Source of the DNA: Pseudoalteromonas shioyasakiensis | GTDB taxonomy: Bacteria > Pseudomonadota > Gammaproteobacteria > Enterobacterales > Alteromonadaceae | Reading direction: 5' to 3' | DNA length: 64,000 bases | NCBI GenBank assembly: GCA_013391845.1 | Contig: CP058414.1 | Location: 1,784,501-1,848,500 of the forward strand | Part shown: positions 18,290 through 27,117 of the stretch, piece by piece | How positions within the stretch are numbered: position 1 is the first letter of the stretch | How the letters are laid out: every line of letters begins with the position of its first letter | The notes under the pieces: generated by a model | The model's database searches: none | What the model was told of the DNA's origin: nothing | Seen by the model: only the letters and a program-made list of their open reading frames with translations | Translations under genes and position numbers: made by a program

Positions 18290-19627
18290 ATGGAAAATGT
18301 ACTGATTTGGCCAAAGGAATACCCGTTACTGATCAAAGGATTAGCTGAGCAAAACGGGGCCTATATTTTAGATGCTTTAGAAGCTTGGCCGGCATGTCGT
18401 TCTACTAATGAAGATGACGGTGTGTGTGCGACGGTTCTTCCGCCTATTTACTACCTCACTTGGTTGACTCCTCTTGAACCGTTTGAAGAGTGTTATTTCC
18501 AACACATTTCTGAGTTTGATGAAGCTGCGTTGCATTATGTTAATGCTATGAAATCGCACTTTTTAGAAAACGACTACACCCCTGAGAGTCTTGTGTTAAT
18601 GCTGTGCCAGCGCTTAGAGAAATACGCCAGCGCATTTGCACAGTCGGCAGTTAAAACACCTATTACACTCATTCACCAGTTATTTAATCGTCGCTATTTC
18701 ACGGTGATAGAGCATGTACTTAATCAAGGTGCGAAAATGTCTGCGGACGATGTGCTGGAGCTCTGGACTGAAGTTGACTTTAGAGAACGCTTTAGTGGTT
18801 TTATTCCAGAGTCTGTTGCAGATCTTGAACCTTTAACTGTGCTAGCAGCAGAAAAGGTAGCCCATGGCGAAGATTATTTCACGTTGCTTAAGCTCGTGTC
18901 ACCAGACGTTGATTCTGCATCGTTACTTGAACAAGCTTTACTTGCTCACTTAAGCCATGAAAATGCTAAACAAACAATGGCAAAGCGGTTTATTGAGCAA
19001 GGTGCAACCGGTGCATTAGCTGACGCAAACGGTAAAACAGCCTTTATGTGGGCTACCGAAAAAGGCTATGTGAATGTTGTTGAGACTTTGCTTGAGTATC
19101 AAGATAAAAAATCCCAAGACAACAAAGGCAATACGGCATTACATTATGCAGTTTTAGCCGAGAATGGACCGTTACTTGTGCTGCTTCTAAAAGCAGGTTA
19201 TGACTTTAGAGTTCGTAACAATGATGGTTTAAGTTGCTACCGATTAGCAGTAAGTATCAAAGCGGATAGCTTAGTGAAGTGCCTTGAGCATGACTTTGGC
19301 ATCAAAGAGCTTTCACCTGAAGGGCAGTTTGATCGCATTAAAAAGGTACATTTATTACATGCGATTGTAACTTTGTTACTTCCTGTGCAGCTGTTCTTCT
19401 TTTTTGATGACAGTATTTCGATTAAAAGTGAGCTAACACTTAGCTTTACGCTAATTTCAATTTTATGTTTTTTCTTTGCGACAAGCTTGAAACGATGTGC
19501 GCTTTACCCACATATACGCCATCCTTGGGGACTTTTTATTTTAAGATTGTTTTCGTTGTTTAGCTTAATTGGCCAAGTGGGTCTAGCAAGTATTGTCGCG
19601 CTAGCCACCTTAGCTGAGTTGGTGTGA
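18290..19627 (+). CDS. Ankyrin-repeat protein with C-terminal membrane segments
   Basis: 445 residues from MENVLIWPKEYPL. The N-terminal half (about 1-240) matches nothing I recognise. Ankyrin repeats follow at about 240-345 (DANGKTAFMWATEKGYVNVVETLLEYQ, then NKGNTALHYAVLAENGPLLVLLLKAG). The last 90 residues contain three hydrophobic segments, so the protein is anchored in the membrane with the repeats probably in the cytoplasm, since no signal peptide is seen. The start is uncertain: an in-frame GTG at 18242 also exists and neither has a good ribosome site. Function is unknown; ankyrin repeats suggest a protein partner. Confidence 0.75.
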   Translation: MENVLIWPKEYPLLIKGLAEQNGAYILDALEAWPACRSTNEDDGVCATVLPPIYYLTWLTPLEPFEECYFQHISEFDEAALHYVNAMKSHFLENDYTPESLVLMLCQRLEKYASAFAQSAVKTPITLIHQLFNRRYFTVIEHVLNQGAKMSADDVLELWTEVDFRERFSGFIPESVADLEPLTVLAAEKVAHGEDYFTLLKLVSPDVDSASLLEQALLAHLSHENAKQTMAKRFIEQGATGALADANGKTAFMWATEKGYVNVVETLLEYQDKKSQDNKGNTALHYAVLAENGPLLVLLLKAGYDFRVRNNDGLSCYRLAVSIKADSLVKCLEHDFGIKELSPEGQFDRIKKVHLLHAIVTLLLPVQLFFFFDDSISIKSELTLSFTLISILCFFFATSLKRCALYPHIRHPWGLFILRLFSLFSLIGQVGLASIVALATLAELV

Positions 19628-19654
19628 AGACATAAAAACTATATAAAGTGACAT

Positions 19655-19684
19655 AAAAAACGGCAACCTAGGTTGCCGTTTTTT
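19655..19684. terminator. Bidirectional terminator after the ankyrin gene
   Basis: A perfect palindrome, AAAAAACGGCAACC followed by TAGGTTGCCGTTTTTT, serves both the ankyrin gene and the minus-strand operon ending at 19710. Confidence 0.92.
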
Positions 19685-19709
19685 GTTTCATTTTTCTAAA
19701 TAAAAGTGT

Positions 19710-20165
19710 TTATTTGTCGTGCTCATGTGCCGCTTTTTCTTCAGCCAGCTCTTCTTTTAATTTACGTATCTTAAGGCCAAGTTCTTGTCCGCGATGGCGT
19801 GCATAATAGGTGCAGCCAATGAACATTAGGCTCGCAAAGGTTAATTCAAGTAATACCCAAATCAGCTGTTCTTGCGCGACCCAAAGTAATGTAAAACCAT
19901 GGATGAAATAGAACATGACAATAAAGTTCGCCCATGCATAGGTATAAGGCTTATCTTGAATGATACCTTTTAGCGGTAGCAGCAGAGGCAGGATATATAC
20001 AACAAAGATAAAGGCATTACTATGGCCTTCTCTTGGGGCAATTAAAAACAACCAAACTGGCATTAAAACTAATAAGCCGATATAACCAATCAGTGCGAAA
20101 CGTTGGAATCGTTTTGTAATTGGTTTTTTGGCAACAGGCTGATTTAACTCAGGTTCCAAGCTCAT
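19710..20165 (-). CDS. DUF2069 family membrane protein
   Basis: 151 residues with four transmembrane segments between about 25 and 120 and a C-terminal charged helix (KIRKLKEELAEEKAAHEHDK) that may be a coiled coil. DUF2069 is a small inner-membrane family of unknown function that often follows wrbA in Alteromonadales. Its ATG overlaps the wrbA stop by four bases (ATGA), so translation is probably coupled. It is the last gene of the bepA-yfgD-wrbA operon. Confidence 0.83.
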   Translation of the reverse strand: MSLEPELNQPVAKKPITKRFQRFALIGYIGLLVLMPVWLFLIAPREGHSNAFIFVVYILPLLLPLKGIIQDKPYTYAWANFIVMFYFIHGFTLLWVAQEQLIWVLLELTFASLMFIGCTYYARHRGQELGLKIRKLKEELAEEKAAHEHDK

Positions 20166-20716
20166 TGTAATTTACTCGCAATTAGTGTCAGGCGCTTACC
20201 AACGCTTTGACATATTTTAATTTCGTCTTTACTTAACACATTACTGTTATTGCTACCGGCTACATGAGTCGCACCATATGGCGTACCGCCAGTTTCAGTC
20301 GCTAGTAATTCAGGTACTTCATAAGGCACACCTAGCAACATCATACCGTGATGTAATAGTGGCAGTGATAGATTTAACAAGGTTGCTTCATTACCACCGT
20401 GCATGCTGCTTGATGACGAAAAAACGCAAGCGGGTTTATCTATCAGCTGACCTTTAAGCCATAGATCACTGGTGGTTTCCCAAAAGCTCTTTGCTTGCGA
20501 GGCCATCATGCCAAATCGAGTAGGAGTGCCAAAGGCTAAGCCATCACAATTAATAAGATCATCTTTGCTGATCATAATATCGTGTGACTGACGCTTAACA
20601 AAAGTGCGCAACAAGGCTGTTGCACCTTGTTGCTCAATCGACTCGGCTATCTCATGAGCCATAGCTTCTACAGAGCCATGGCTTGAGTGGTATAGCACAA
20701 CAATGTTTATAGCCAT
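20162..20716 (-). CDS. wrbA: NAD(P)H:quinone oxidoreductase, WrbA family flavoprotein
   Basis: 184 residues with a flavodoxin-like fold. The FMN phosphate loop is VVLYHSSHGSVEAMA; GTPTRFGMM and the later GGTPYGATHV follow the WrbA pattern. WrbA reduces quinones by two electrons using NAD(P)H and avoids semiquinone radicals. It overlaps the arsC-like gene (TAATG) at its start and DUF2069 (ATGA) at its end, so these three are a tightly coupled operon. It is shorter than E. coli WrbA by about 14 residues. Confidence 0.88.
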   Translation of the reverse strand: MAINIVVLYHSSHGSVEAMAHEIAESIEQQGATALLRTFVKRQSHDIMISKDDLINCDGLAFGTPTRFGMMASQAKSFWETTSDLWLKGQLIDKPACVFSSSSSMHGGNEATLLNLSLPLLHHGMMLLGVPYEVPELLATETGGTPYGATHVAGSNNSNVLSKDEIKICQSVGKRLTLIASKLQ

Positions 20717-21063
20717 TAAAGCACGCTTAATACGTTTTCTGGTGGACGACCTAGAGCAGCTTTGCCTTTATTTTCAACAATTGGGCGCTCGATTAGTTTT
20801 GGATTGGCAGCCATCGCAGCAATTAACTTATCTTCATTTTGTTCGTTTTTAAGCTCAAGCTCTTTGTAGATGTCTTCTTTAGTACGCATTAATTCACGCG
20901 CTGAAGTAAAACCTAGCTGACTAATTAAAGTCGCAATTTGTTGTTCATTAAGCGGTGTTTTTAGGTATTCAACAACACTTGGTTGAATATTACTGCTTTC
21001 TAATAGGGCAAGTGTTTCACGCGATTTTGAACAACGTGGATTATGATAAATAGTCACAGACAT
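20716..21063 (-). CDS. yfgD: ArsC/Spx-fold protein, YfgD-like
   Basis: 115 residues with YHNPRCSKSRETLALLE (the Cys of the ArsC active site), SARELMRTKEDIYKELEL, and NPKLIERPIV with GRPPENVLSVL at the end. This matches YfgD of E. coli, which is adjacent to bepA there as here. The family is annotated as glutaredoxin-dependent arsenate reductase, but no ars genes are near and the resistance role of YfgD is unproven. I infer a thiol-redox role without naming a substrate. Confidence 0.88.
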   Translation of the reverse strand: MSVTIYHNPRCSKSRETLALLESSNIQPSVVEYLKTPLNEQQIATLISQLGFTSARELMRTKEDIYKELELKNEQNEDKLIAAMAANPKLIERPIVENKGKAALGRPPENVLSVL

Positions 21064-21117
21064 GGTGTGTTCTCACATTTAATATTTTGGCTTATTTTAG
21101 GGCAAGCGCCGCGAGAC

Positions 21118-22578
21118 TTAAAGTCTCGCAAGCTCTTTTTGTAATTGACGGTATTGTGTAAGTAGGGCTTTTAAACGTTGTTGTTTTACTAATTCTTCAG
21201 GCTCAACAAAGTTTAGTGCTTTTTGAATTTCATCGGCTGCTTTTAAATAAGCGCCATATTGAGCGAGCACATCGGCATGAGCTTCATGGTAGGAAGCCAT
21301 ATTTTCTTGCTTTTTATAGACATCAGCAATGAGCTCTTTGGCTAGATTGTTCTCAGGTTTTGCTAACAAGTAAGATTTTAGAATACGCTCCGCAAGGTCA
21401 AATTGTTTTGCTTCAATAGCGGCATTTGCATAGTTTAAGGCAATCACCTGATTGTTAGGTCTATCGATATCTAACTTAGCTAAAAATTCTACAGCCTCGT
21501 TAGCTTTACCTTGAGCAATTAGTAAGTCTGTATGGGTATCGATATAAAATAAGTTTTTTGGATCTTGCTCAAGCAATGGATTCAATACGTCGGCCGCTTC
21601 ATCAAGCTTTTTCTGATCCAACAGGCTAATACCTAAACCGTATTTGAGAGCTGTGTCGTTGTGAACAGTATTTGCACGCATTAATTTACGAAACAAATCT
21701 TCCGCTGCTTTTGACTTTTGCTGATAACGAGCAATCACTCGGCTTTTAGCCAAATTGAATTCTAGGCTGTCAGCATAGTGTCTTTTTGGGTATTGCTCGG
21801 CACGTAAGCGTACATCAGATACACGACTTTCTGGTAATGGGTGAGTCAGTAAAAATGCTGGCGGCTTATACTTATAACGAATTTGTGCAGCAAGCTTAGT
21901 TAAAAACTCACTTGATTGGCGGGGGTCAAATCCTGCGTTATTAAGGGTTTGCATACCAATACGGTCAGCTTCTTGCTCAGCAGCACGGCTATGCGTTAAT
22001 TGACTAAATGCCGCTTGTGTTTGGTTCGCTGAAATAATTGCAATTCCGGCATCAGGTGCAACAACTGTAGCCAAAATACCAGCAATCATGCCTGCGATGG
22101 TTAATGCGCTGTTGTCTTGTTGCTGTTGAATACGGCGCGCTAAGTGGCGTTGTGTGACGTGAGCTATCTCGTGTCCAAGTACTGAGGCAAATTGGCTTTC
22201 GTTATCGGCTTGTGCGATGAGGCCTGTATGCACACCTACATGGCCGCCATAGAATGCAAATGCATTGATTTCTGAATTGTTTAGCCAGAAAAATGAAAAT
22301 GGAAAACGTACATCGTTAGCGTTTGCGACCAAACGTCTGCCCAGAGTAGTGAGGTATTCATCGAGAACGGGGTCATTCACAACAGGCGATGAACCACGAA
22401 TTTGCATCATCATCACTTCACCGATTGCTTGCTCTTTTTCAATCGGCAACGCTTGCAAAGCCGAGGTCCCTAAATCGGGCAGCTTAAAGTTAGTTTGTGC
22501 CTTCAACGGCTCACTATGAAGTATCGAGAATGTCAGTAATGCACTGCATAGTGTAATAAAGGCTAATTTTAGTCGCAT
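21118..22578 (-). CDS. bepA: Periplasmic M48 metalloprotease/chaperone BepA
   Basis: 486 residues from MRLKLAFITL, chosen because AAGGA lies six bases upstream; a longer in-frame start would overlap the preceding gene. A signal peptide is followed by the M48 zinc-protease motif HEIAH (about 130), the distal Glu of SRAAEQEADRIG, and a C-terminal TPR domain (about 290-480). BepA (YfgC) helps LptD assemble and degrades stalled LptD and BamA. It fits with bamC and bamD elsewhere in the window. Confidence 0.94.
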   Translation of the reverse strand: MRLKLAFITLCSALLTFSILHSEPLKAQTNFKLPDLGTSALQALPIEKEQAIGEVMMMQIRGSSPVVNDPVLDEYLTTLGRRLVANANDVRFPFSFFWLNNSEINAFAFYGGHVGVHTGLIAQADNESQFASVLGHEIAHVTQRHLARRIQQQQDNSALTIAGMIAGILATVVAPDAGIAIISANQTQAAFSQLTHSRAAEQEADRIGMQTLNNAGFDPRQSSEFLTKLAAQIRYKYKPPAFLLTHPLPESRVSDVRLRAEQYPKRHYADSLEFNLAKSRVIARYQQKSKAAEDLFRKLMRANTVHNDTALKYGLGISLLDQKKLDEAADVLNPLLEQDPKNLFYIDTHTDLLIAQGKANEAVEFLAKLDIDRPNNQVIALNYANAAIEAKQFDLAERILKSYLLAKPENNLAKELIADVYKKQENMASYHEAHADVLAQYGAYLKAADEIQKALNFVEPEELVKQQRLKALLTQYRQLQKELARL

Positions 22579-22579
22579 C

Positions 22580-23248
22580 TTATTCCTTGTTGATTTGCTC
22601 ACCTAACATGACTTTTGCTATGTCTATTTCGTCGCTGCATGCTCGGCTGTCTTTTTCGCACAATTGATAGAAATCTTTTATTGTGACTCCATCTAGCTTA
22701 ACAACGTTCAATTCTCGTTGTAAAAAAGTTATGATTTTATGAGCTACTTTATGGGCATGAAGAATTAATGCTTTGTCTGCTTTATCGCCTCTTTCAAAGT
22801 AAAAACCAATGAACTTATGGAGCTGATTAAAGCGAATAAGGTTTTTCATGCTGTGCGGATCCCACACCTTAAACTCCATAAAGCGGTTGTCTTTAATAAA
22901 TTGATCTACAGTAACATCTTTTGCATAAGGGTAAGCCCATAATTCAAAGCCTCGATCTGTAAAGCTTTGATGTAATGCGATTCGTGGTTTTTGCTCGCAA
23001 ACAATTTCGCCCATTTCGGTTACATGGCCTCCTAATAAATCAAGGTTCCAGTTACGTGGGTCAATTAATCGCTTAACAGCATTATCAAAACCGTGGTCTA
23101 AAATCCCTTCTGATTCGCTGACTGATGATGCCACCATATGATAAAAAGGCGGCAGCTCGCCCCAGTTAATTTGTTTTTTATACCAATTTATCTCTTTAAG
23201 AGTTGGATTCGCAGGTAATTGCGCTTTATTATGCGAGCCAGGCATCAT
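22580..23248 (-). CDS. Uncharacterised cytoplasmic protein upstream of bepA
   Basis: 222 residues with no signal peptide or membrane segment and no motif I recognise. The sequence is rich in aromatic and charged residues, with paired segments WNLDLLGGHVTEMGE and MEFKVWDPHSMKNLIRFNQLH. Its stop codon is separated from the bepA ATG by one base (TAAGATG), so the two are translated together. Two adjacent ATG codons open the frame, after an AAGGA ribosome site. The sequence looks real (no rare-codon bias, good ribosome site), but the function is unknown. Confidence 0.7.
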   Translation of the reverse strand: MMPGSHNKAQLPANPTLKEINWYKKQINWGELPPFYHMVASSVSESEGILDHGFDNAVKRLIDPRNWNLDLLGGHVTEMGEIVCEQKPRIALHQSFTDRGFELWAYPYAKDVTVDQFIKDNRFMEFKVWDPHSMKNLIRFNQLHKFIGFYFERGDKADKALILHAHKVAHKIITFLQRELNVVKLDGVTIKDFYQLCEKDSRACSDEIDIAKVMLGEQINKE

Positions 23249-23400
23249 GTTTCCTTTACTACCAGTTATTGATTAAGGATAAACTATTGTTTTGCGTGTT
23301 TTAAGCAAAAAATGAGTTGTTTCTCATTATAAAGACTTATTTCCGCAAGATGCTGACATCTTATACTTATTATTCATATTAATAACGCAGTTGATTCGCT

Positions 23401-23619
23401 ATGTTAACGGTTGATTTAAGGGACTATAAGTGCCCCCAACAATTTATTCAGTTTAAATTAGGGTTGAATAAGGCAATATCAGTTAAACAACCCGTGACTT
23501 TTACATTTAATGCTGCAGAGGCAACGGACGATATGCAGCGATTTTTAGAAAAACATCATTACCATTTTAAAATTGACCTAGAATTAGGTGTGCTAACTGT
23601 GGAGCCCATTCGTGTTTGA
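23401..23619 (+). CDS. TusA/SirA-family sulfurtransferase-like small protein
   Basis: 72 residues. It has VDLRDYKCPQQFIQFKLGL, corresponding to the TusA active-site Cys-Pro at the start of the first helix, and the TDDMQRFLEKHHYHF segment of the family fold. The usual CPxP is CPQQ here. TusA-type proteins carry sulfur as a persulfide on this Cys. It overlaps perM by eight bases, an arrangement I recall from other Alteromonadales. A multidomain cysteine desulfurase lies 1.2 kb downstream, but a functional link is inference. Confidence 0.8.
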   Translation: MLTVDLRDYKCPQQFIQFKLGLNKAISVKQPVTFTFNAAEATDDMQRFLEKHHYHFKIDLELGVLTVEPIRV

Positions 23620-24679
23620 GTATGTAAAAGCCTGGTACGAAAATAAATTTTCAGATCCCCATTCAGTAACCTTGTTGTTACTGCTTATTGCAACCTTTGC
23701 ATTTTTCTACTTTTTTGGCTCGCTAATCGTGCCTGTTTTAGTTGCCTTGGTGATTGCCTATTTACTAGATTGGCCCGTTGCTCATTTAGAAAAGCTGGGT
23801 TTAAAGCGCTTTACTGCAACGATTCTTGTTATGTTGGTATTTAGTGGCTTGATGATCATGATTATTGTTGGCATGGGGCCTGTGCTTTGGCAGCAAACCA
23901 GTAATCTAGTTCAAGAAACCCCATATATGATTGAGAAAGGTAAAGCACTGCTTTTACACCTTCCTGAAGATTACCCAAGTTTGATTACTGAAGATCAGGT
24001 TAAATCAATTGTTACCAGTGTTGAAACTAAAGCCATTGAGTTTGGTCAGTTGGTGTTATCCGTATCGTTAACCTCTATTAAAGATGTAGCAGCTTGGCTG
24101 ATTTATCTGATTTTAGTGCCGCTCTTAGTGTTCTTTATGCTTAAAGATAAATTAGAGCTGACGCAAAGTGCTGAGCGATTATTGCCAAAGCAGCGCCGTT
24201 TGATCATTCAAGTGTGGCAAGAAATGAATCAGCAAATCATGAATTATATCCGCGGGAAGGTATTCGAGATTTTAATTGTGGGCACTGCATCCTTCATCTC
24301 CTTTGCAGTTCTTGATCTTCGTTATGCAGCCTTATTAAGTGTGTTGGTTGGCTTATCAGTTCTGATTCCATTTGTAGGGGCAGCATTGGTGACTATTCCT
24401 GTGGCAGCGGTGGCGTTATTCCAATTTGGCTTAGAAACACAATTTTGGACCATTCTAATTATCTATGGCGTGATCCAAGCACTTGATGGCAACGTTTTAG
24501 TGCCATTGCTGTTCTCTGAAGCTGTCGATTTAAACCCTGTGTTTATCATAGTGGCTGTGCTGTTTTTTGGTGGCTTATGGGGGTTTTGGGGCGTATTTTT
24601 CGCGATACCACTTGCGTCATTGGTTAAAGCACTTATTAATGCATGGTCTTCAAAACAGGTTGAACTAATCGAAAATTAG
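23612..24679 (+). CDS. perM: AI-2E transporter (PerM) family membrane protein
   Basis: 355 residues. GTG start at 23612, with GGAG seven bases upstream inside the TusA-like gene. It has eight or so transmembrane segments: a pair near 20-60, one at 70-95, a soluble coiled region (about 95-150), then a C-terminal bundle with the family motif VGLSVLIPFVGAALVTIPVA. E. coli PerM (YfgO) sits next to bepA, consistent with this region. Some family members export AI-2 or act as Na+/H+ antiporters; the substrate here is unknown. Confidence 0.9.
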   Translation: MFEYVKAWYENKFSDPHSVTLLLLLIATFAFFYFFGSLIVPVLVALVIAYLLDWPVAHLEKLGLKRFTATILVMLVFSGLMIMIIVGMGPVLWQQTSNLVQETPYMIEKGKALLLHLPEDYPSLITEDQVKSIVTSVETKAIEFGQLVLSVSLTSIKDVAAWLIYLILVPLLVFFMLKDKLELTQSAERLLPKQRRLIIQVWQEMNQQIMNYIRGKVFEILIVGTASFISFAVLDLRYAALLSVLVGLSVLIPFVGAALVTIPVAAVALFQFGLETQFWTILIIYGVIQALDGNVLVPLLFSEAVDLNPVFIIVAVLFFGGLWGFWGVFFAIPLASLVKALINAWSSKQVELIEN

Positions 24680-24797
24680 CTTAGTCTTAAAAAGTATAGA
24701 AAACGCACTTTACTGACTAATTGATTATTATAAATTAGCCGTGAAAAATGTAAAATAGGTTATAAGATATATCTTTTAGTAATATGGTGCGTTTTAC

Positions 24798-27053
24798 ATG
24801 GCAAATTTTTACCTTCCTGACGATGCTAATCAGCAAATTTATTTAGATGCGAATGCAACGACTCCTGTACTTCCTGAAATTGCCGATGTGGTTTCGCATA
24901 CGATGCGAGTATGTTTTGGTAACCCATCAAGCTCTCATATTACTGGTATTCAAGCAAAGCACTTATTAGAGCAAACGCGTAACAAAGCGCGTGAAGTAAT
25001 TGGCGCAACCGACGGCGATATTTTATTTACCTCTGGTGCAACCGAAGGTATTCAAACGGCGGTTGTTTCAACGCTTATTGCTGCGAAAAATCACCCAATT
25101 GAGAACCCGGTATTACTTTATGGGGCAACAGAACATAAAGCAGTGCCAAATACCCTAAAACATTGGAACAGCGTGCTTGATATTAATGCACAGGTGTTAG
25201 CTATTCCCGTTGATAAAAACGGTATTTTAGATCACGAATTTATTCGCAAACATGCAGCTAATGCGCTGATGATTTGTACTATGGCGGTCAATAACGAAAC
25301 CGGTGTATTCCAAGACTTAATCGCTATTGAGCAAGTTATTCGTAGTGAAAACACCCATGTTGCTTGGATGGTAGACTGCGTACAAGCCTTAGGCAAAACC
25401 AACTTAGCGCTAAGCCAAACAACCATTGATTACGCCCCATTCTCAGGCCATAAATTGTATGCCCCTAAAGGAATTGGCGTACTTTATATTCGTGAAGGCA
25501 GTGCATATACACCGTTTATTGCTGGTGGCGGCCAAGAAAGCGGTATGCGATCAGGCACCGAAAACTTACCAGGTATTGCCGGTTTAAATAAGCTGTTCTC
25601 GTTATTACTTGATAAACAAAACCAAACATTCAAACCAATTGAGCAGCTAGATGCTTATCGTGAGCAATTATTAGGAGCACTAACAGACACCTTTGGCAGC
25701 ATCACGTTTAACCACAGTTTTGAGCATTCAGTGCCAACAACGTTGAACTTTGCAGTTAATGAATTAACGAGTAAAGAAGTGATGGATTTATTTGATGCTG
25801 CGGGTATCCGTGTGAGTGGCGGTTCTGCATGTAGCTCAGGCGCAAATCGTAGTTTTGTACTTGATGCGATGGGTGCCAGTGATTGGCAAAGTGAAAACGC
25901 GATACGTATGTCGTTTGGCCCTGCTGTAAATCAACAAGAAATTGACTTTGCTTGCGATAAAATTCGTTCTTTAAAACCGATTCTAGAAGCAAACTGCCTT
26001 GTTGTGTCTGATAGTACATCACCTCAACACGAAGTCTGTGCGATTGGCTTAACACAACTTCGCCATCAAGCTGCGTGCTGCTGGCTTTATGTTGATAGCG
26101 ATAAAAACGCAGTGGTGATTGATCCTATCATCGAGCTTATTCCACGTATGGCGAAAATTGTTGCGACACAAGGTCTAACAGTAAAAGCGATTTTAGATAC
26201 CCATAACCACCAAGAGCGTTTATCGGCTCGTTGTTTGTTAACCAAAGAGCTAGCAGAGCGTTATGTTGCTAGCGAGATAGATGAACTTGGTTGGCCTAAA
26301 GAGTCACAGGCTATCGAATTAACTGGTGTACGCTTAACTAAATTAGCGACACCGGGACATAGTAAAGATAGTGCCAGCTACTTATTAACAGATACTCAAA
26401 GTGGTAATGTGAGCTATTGCTTCTGTGGCGATTTAATCTTACCGGGTGGTTTAGGTAATACGGCTATTAGTGGCGGCGATGCTGCGCAAATGGCACAGTC
26501 ATTAAAGCAGCTTGCTATAGCAATACAAGATTCAACGGTGATTTGTTCGGGTCATGATTATCAACAATGTTTTGCTATGGATTGGCATGCGCAAAAAGAG
26601 ACCACGCCGCTATTAGCACAGTTATTGAATGACCAAATATCAGATACGCAGTTTATTGAGTTAAAACATCAAGCTGATGAACAAAAGCATACTGCAAGTC
26701 ATTCTTTATGTGGTTATGTTGAAACCCTTGAAAGCGCACCTATGAAACAGCTCACTGCAGCGGATGCTAAAGCGATGCTTGACTCTCAAGCTACTTATAT
26801 AATTGATACTCGTGAGCCTTATGAACATGGCGCGAATAACCTTTCAGAGTTATTTTCCGTTGCTAATAGTAAAGTGATCAACATTCCATTGAGCCGTATG
26901 GCAAATGCCATCGTCGAAGAGCAATTAGATAAAACGCATACTTATATCTTGGTTTGTCGAAGCGGTAACCGCTCAAAGCAAGCAGCAAATAACCTGTCAC
27001 AACTTGGTTTTGAAAAGGTATATAACTTAGATGGTGGTTTAGCGTTGTTGTAA
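24798..27053 (+). CDS. Three-domain fusion: cysteine desulfurase - ETHE1-like metallo-beta-lactamase - rhodanese
   Basis: 751 residues in one frame. Residues 1-395 are a NifS/IscS-type PLP enzyme, with FSGHK (Lys219 binds PLP) and the mobile-loop Cys345 in GGSACSSG. Residues about 405-620 are a metallo-beta-lactamase domain like persulfide dioxygenase (ETHE1): THNHQER (His469), TPGHSKDS (His521), FCGD (Asp545) and SGHDY (His586). The three ligands of the mononuclear iron of ETHE1 are present, while the usual Asp-His of HxHxDH is Glu-Arg. Residues 650-751 are a rhodanese with Cys720 in VCRSGNRS. It could take sulfur from cysteine, oxidise the persulfide and transfer sulfur, but this is inferred from the domains. 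It stands alone between perM and a LacI gene. Confidence 0.9.
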   Translation: MANFYLPDDANQQIYLDANATTPVLPEIADVVSHTMRVCFGNPSSSHITGIQAKHLLEQTRNKAREVIGATDGDILFTSGATEGIQTAVVSTLIAAKNHPIENPVLLYGATEHKAVPNTLKHWNSVLDINAQVLAIPVDKNGILDHEFIRKHAANALMICTMAVNNETGVFQDLIAIEQVIRSENTHVAWMVDCVQALGKTNLALSQTTIDYAPFSGHKLYAPKGIGVLYIREGSAYTPFIAGGGQESGMRSGTENLPGIAGLNKLFSLLLDKQNQTFKPIEQLDAYREQLLGALTDTFGSITFNHSFEHSVPTTLNFAVNELTSKEVMDLFDAAGIRVSGGSACSSGANRSFVLDAMGASDWQSENAIRMSFGPAVNQQEIDFACDKIRSLKPILEANCLVVSDSTSPQHEVCAIGLTQLRHQAACCWLYVDSDKNAVVIDPIIELIPRMAKIVATQGLTVKAILDTHNHQERLSARCLLTKELAERYVASEIDELGWPKESQAIELTGVRLTKLATPGHSKDSASYLLTDTQSGNVSYCFCGDLILPGGLGNTAISGGDAAQMAQSLKQLAIAIQDSTVICSGHDYQQCFAMDWHAQKETTPLLAQLLNDQISDTQFIELKHQADEQKHTASHSLCGYVETLESAPMKQLTAADAKAMLDSQATYIIDTREPYEHGANNLSELFSVANSKVINIPLSRMANAIVEEQLDKTHTYILVCRSGNRSKQAANNLSQLGFEKVYNLDGGLALL

Positions 27054-27075
27054 AAGGTAATTTAAGTCGTTCATT

Positions 27076-27103
27076 AAAAAAGCCGCTATTGAGCGGCTTT
27101 TTT
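27076..27103. terminator. Bidirectional terminator between the fusion gene and the lacI-type gene
   Basis: AAAAAAGCCGC pairs with GCGGCTTTTTT around TATTGA. Both flanking genes converge on it. Confidence 0.9.
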
Positions 27104-27117
27104 GTAAGCTGTTTAAG

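Noticed and set aside
20716..21063. Arsenate resistance gene arsC
   Set aside because: The sequence and the position next to bepA match YfgD, and there is no arsR, arsB or arsH nearby.
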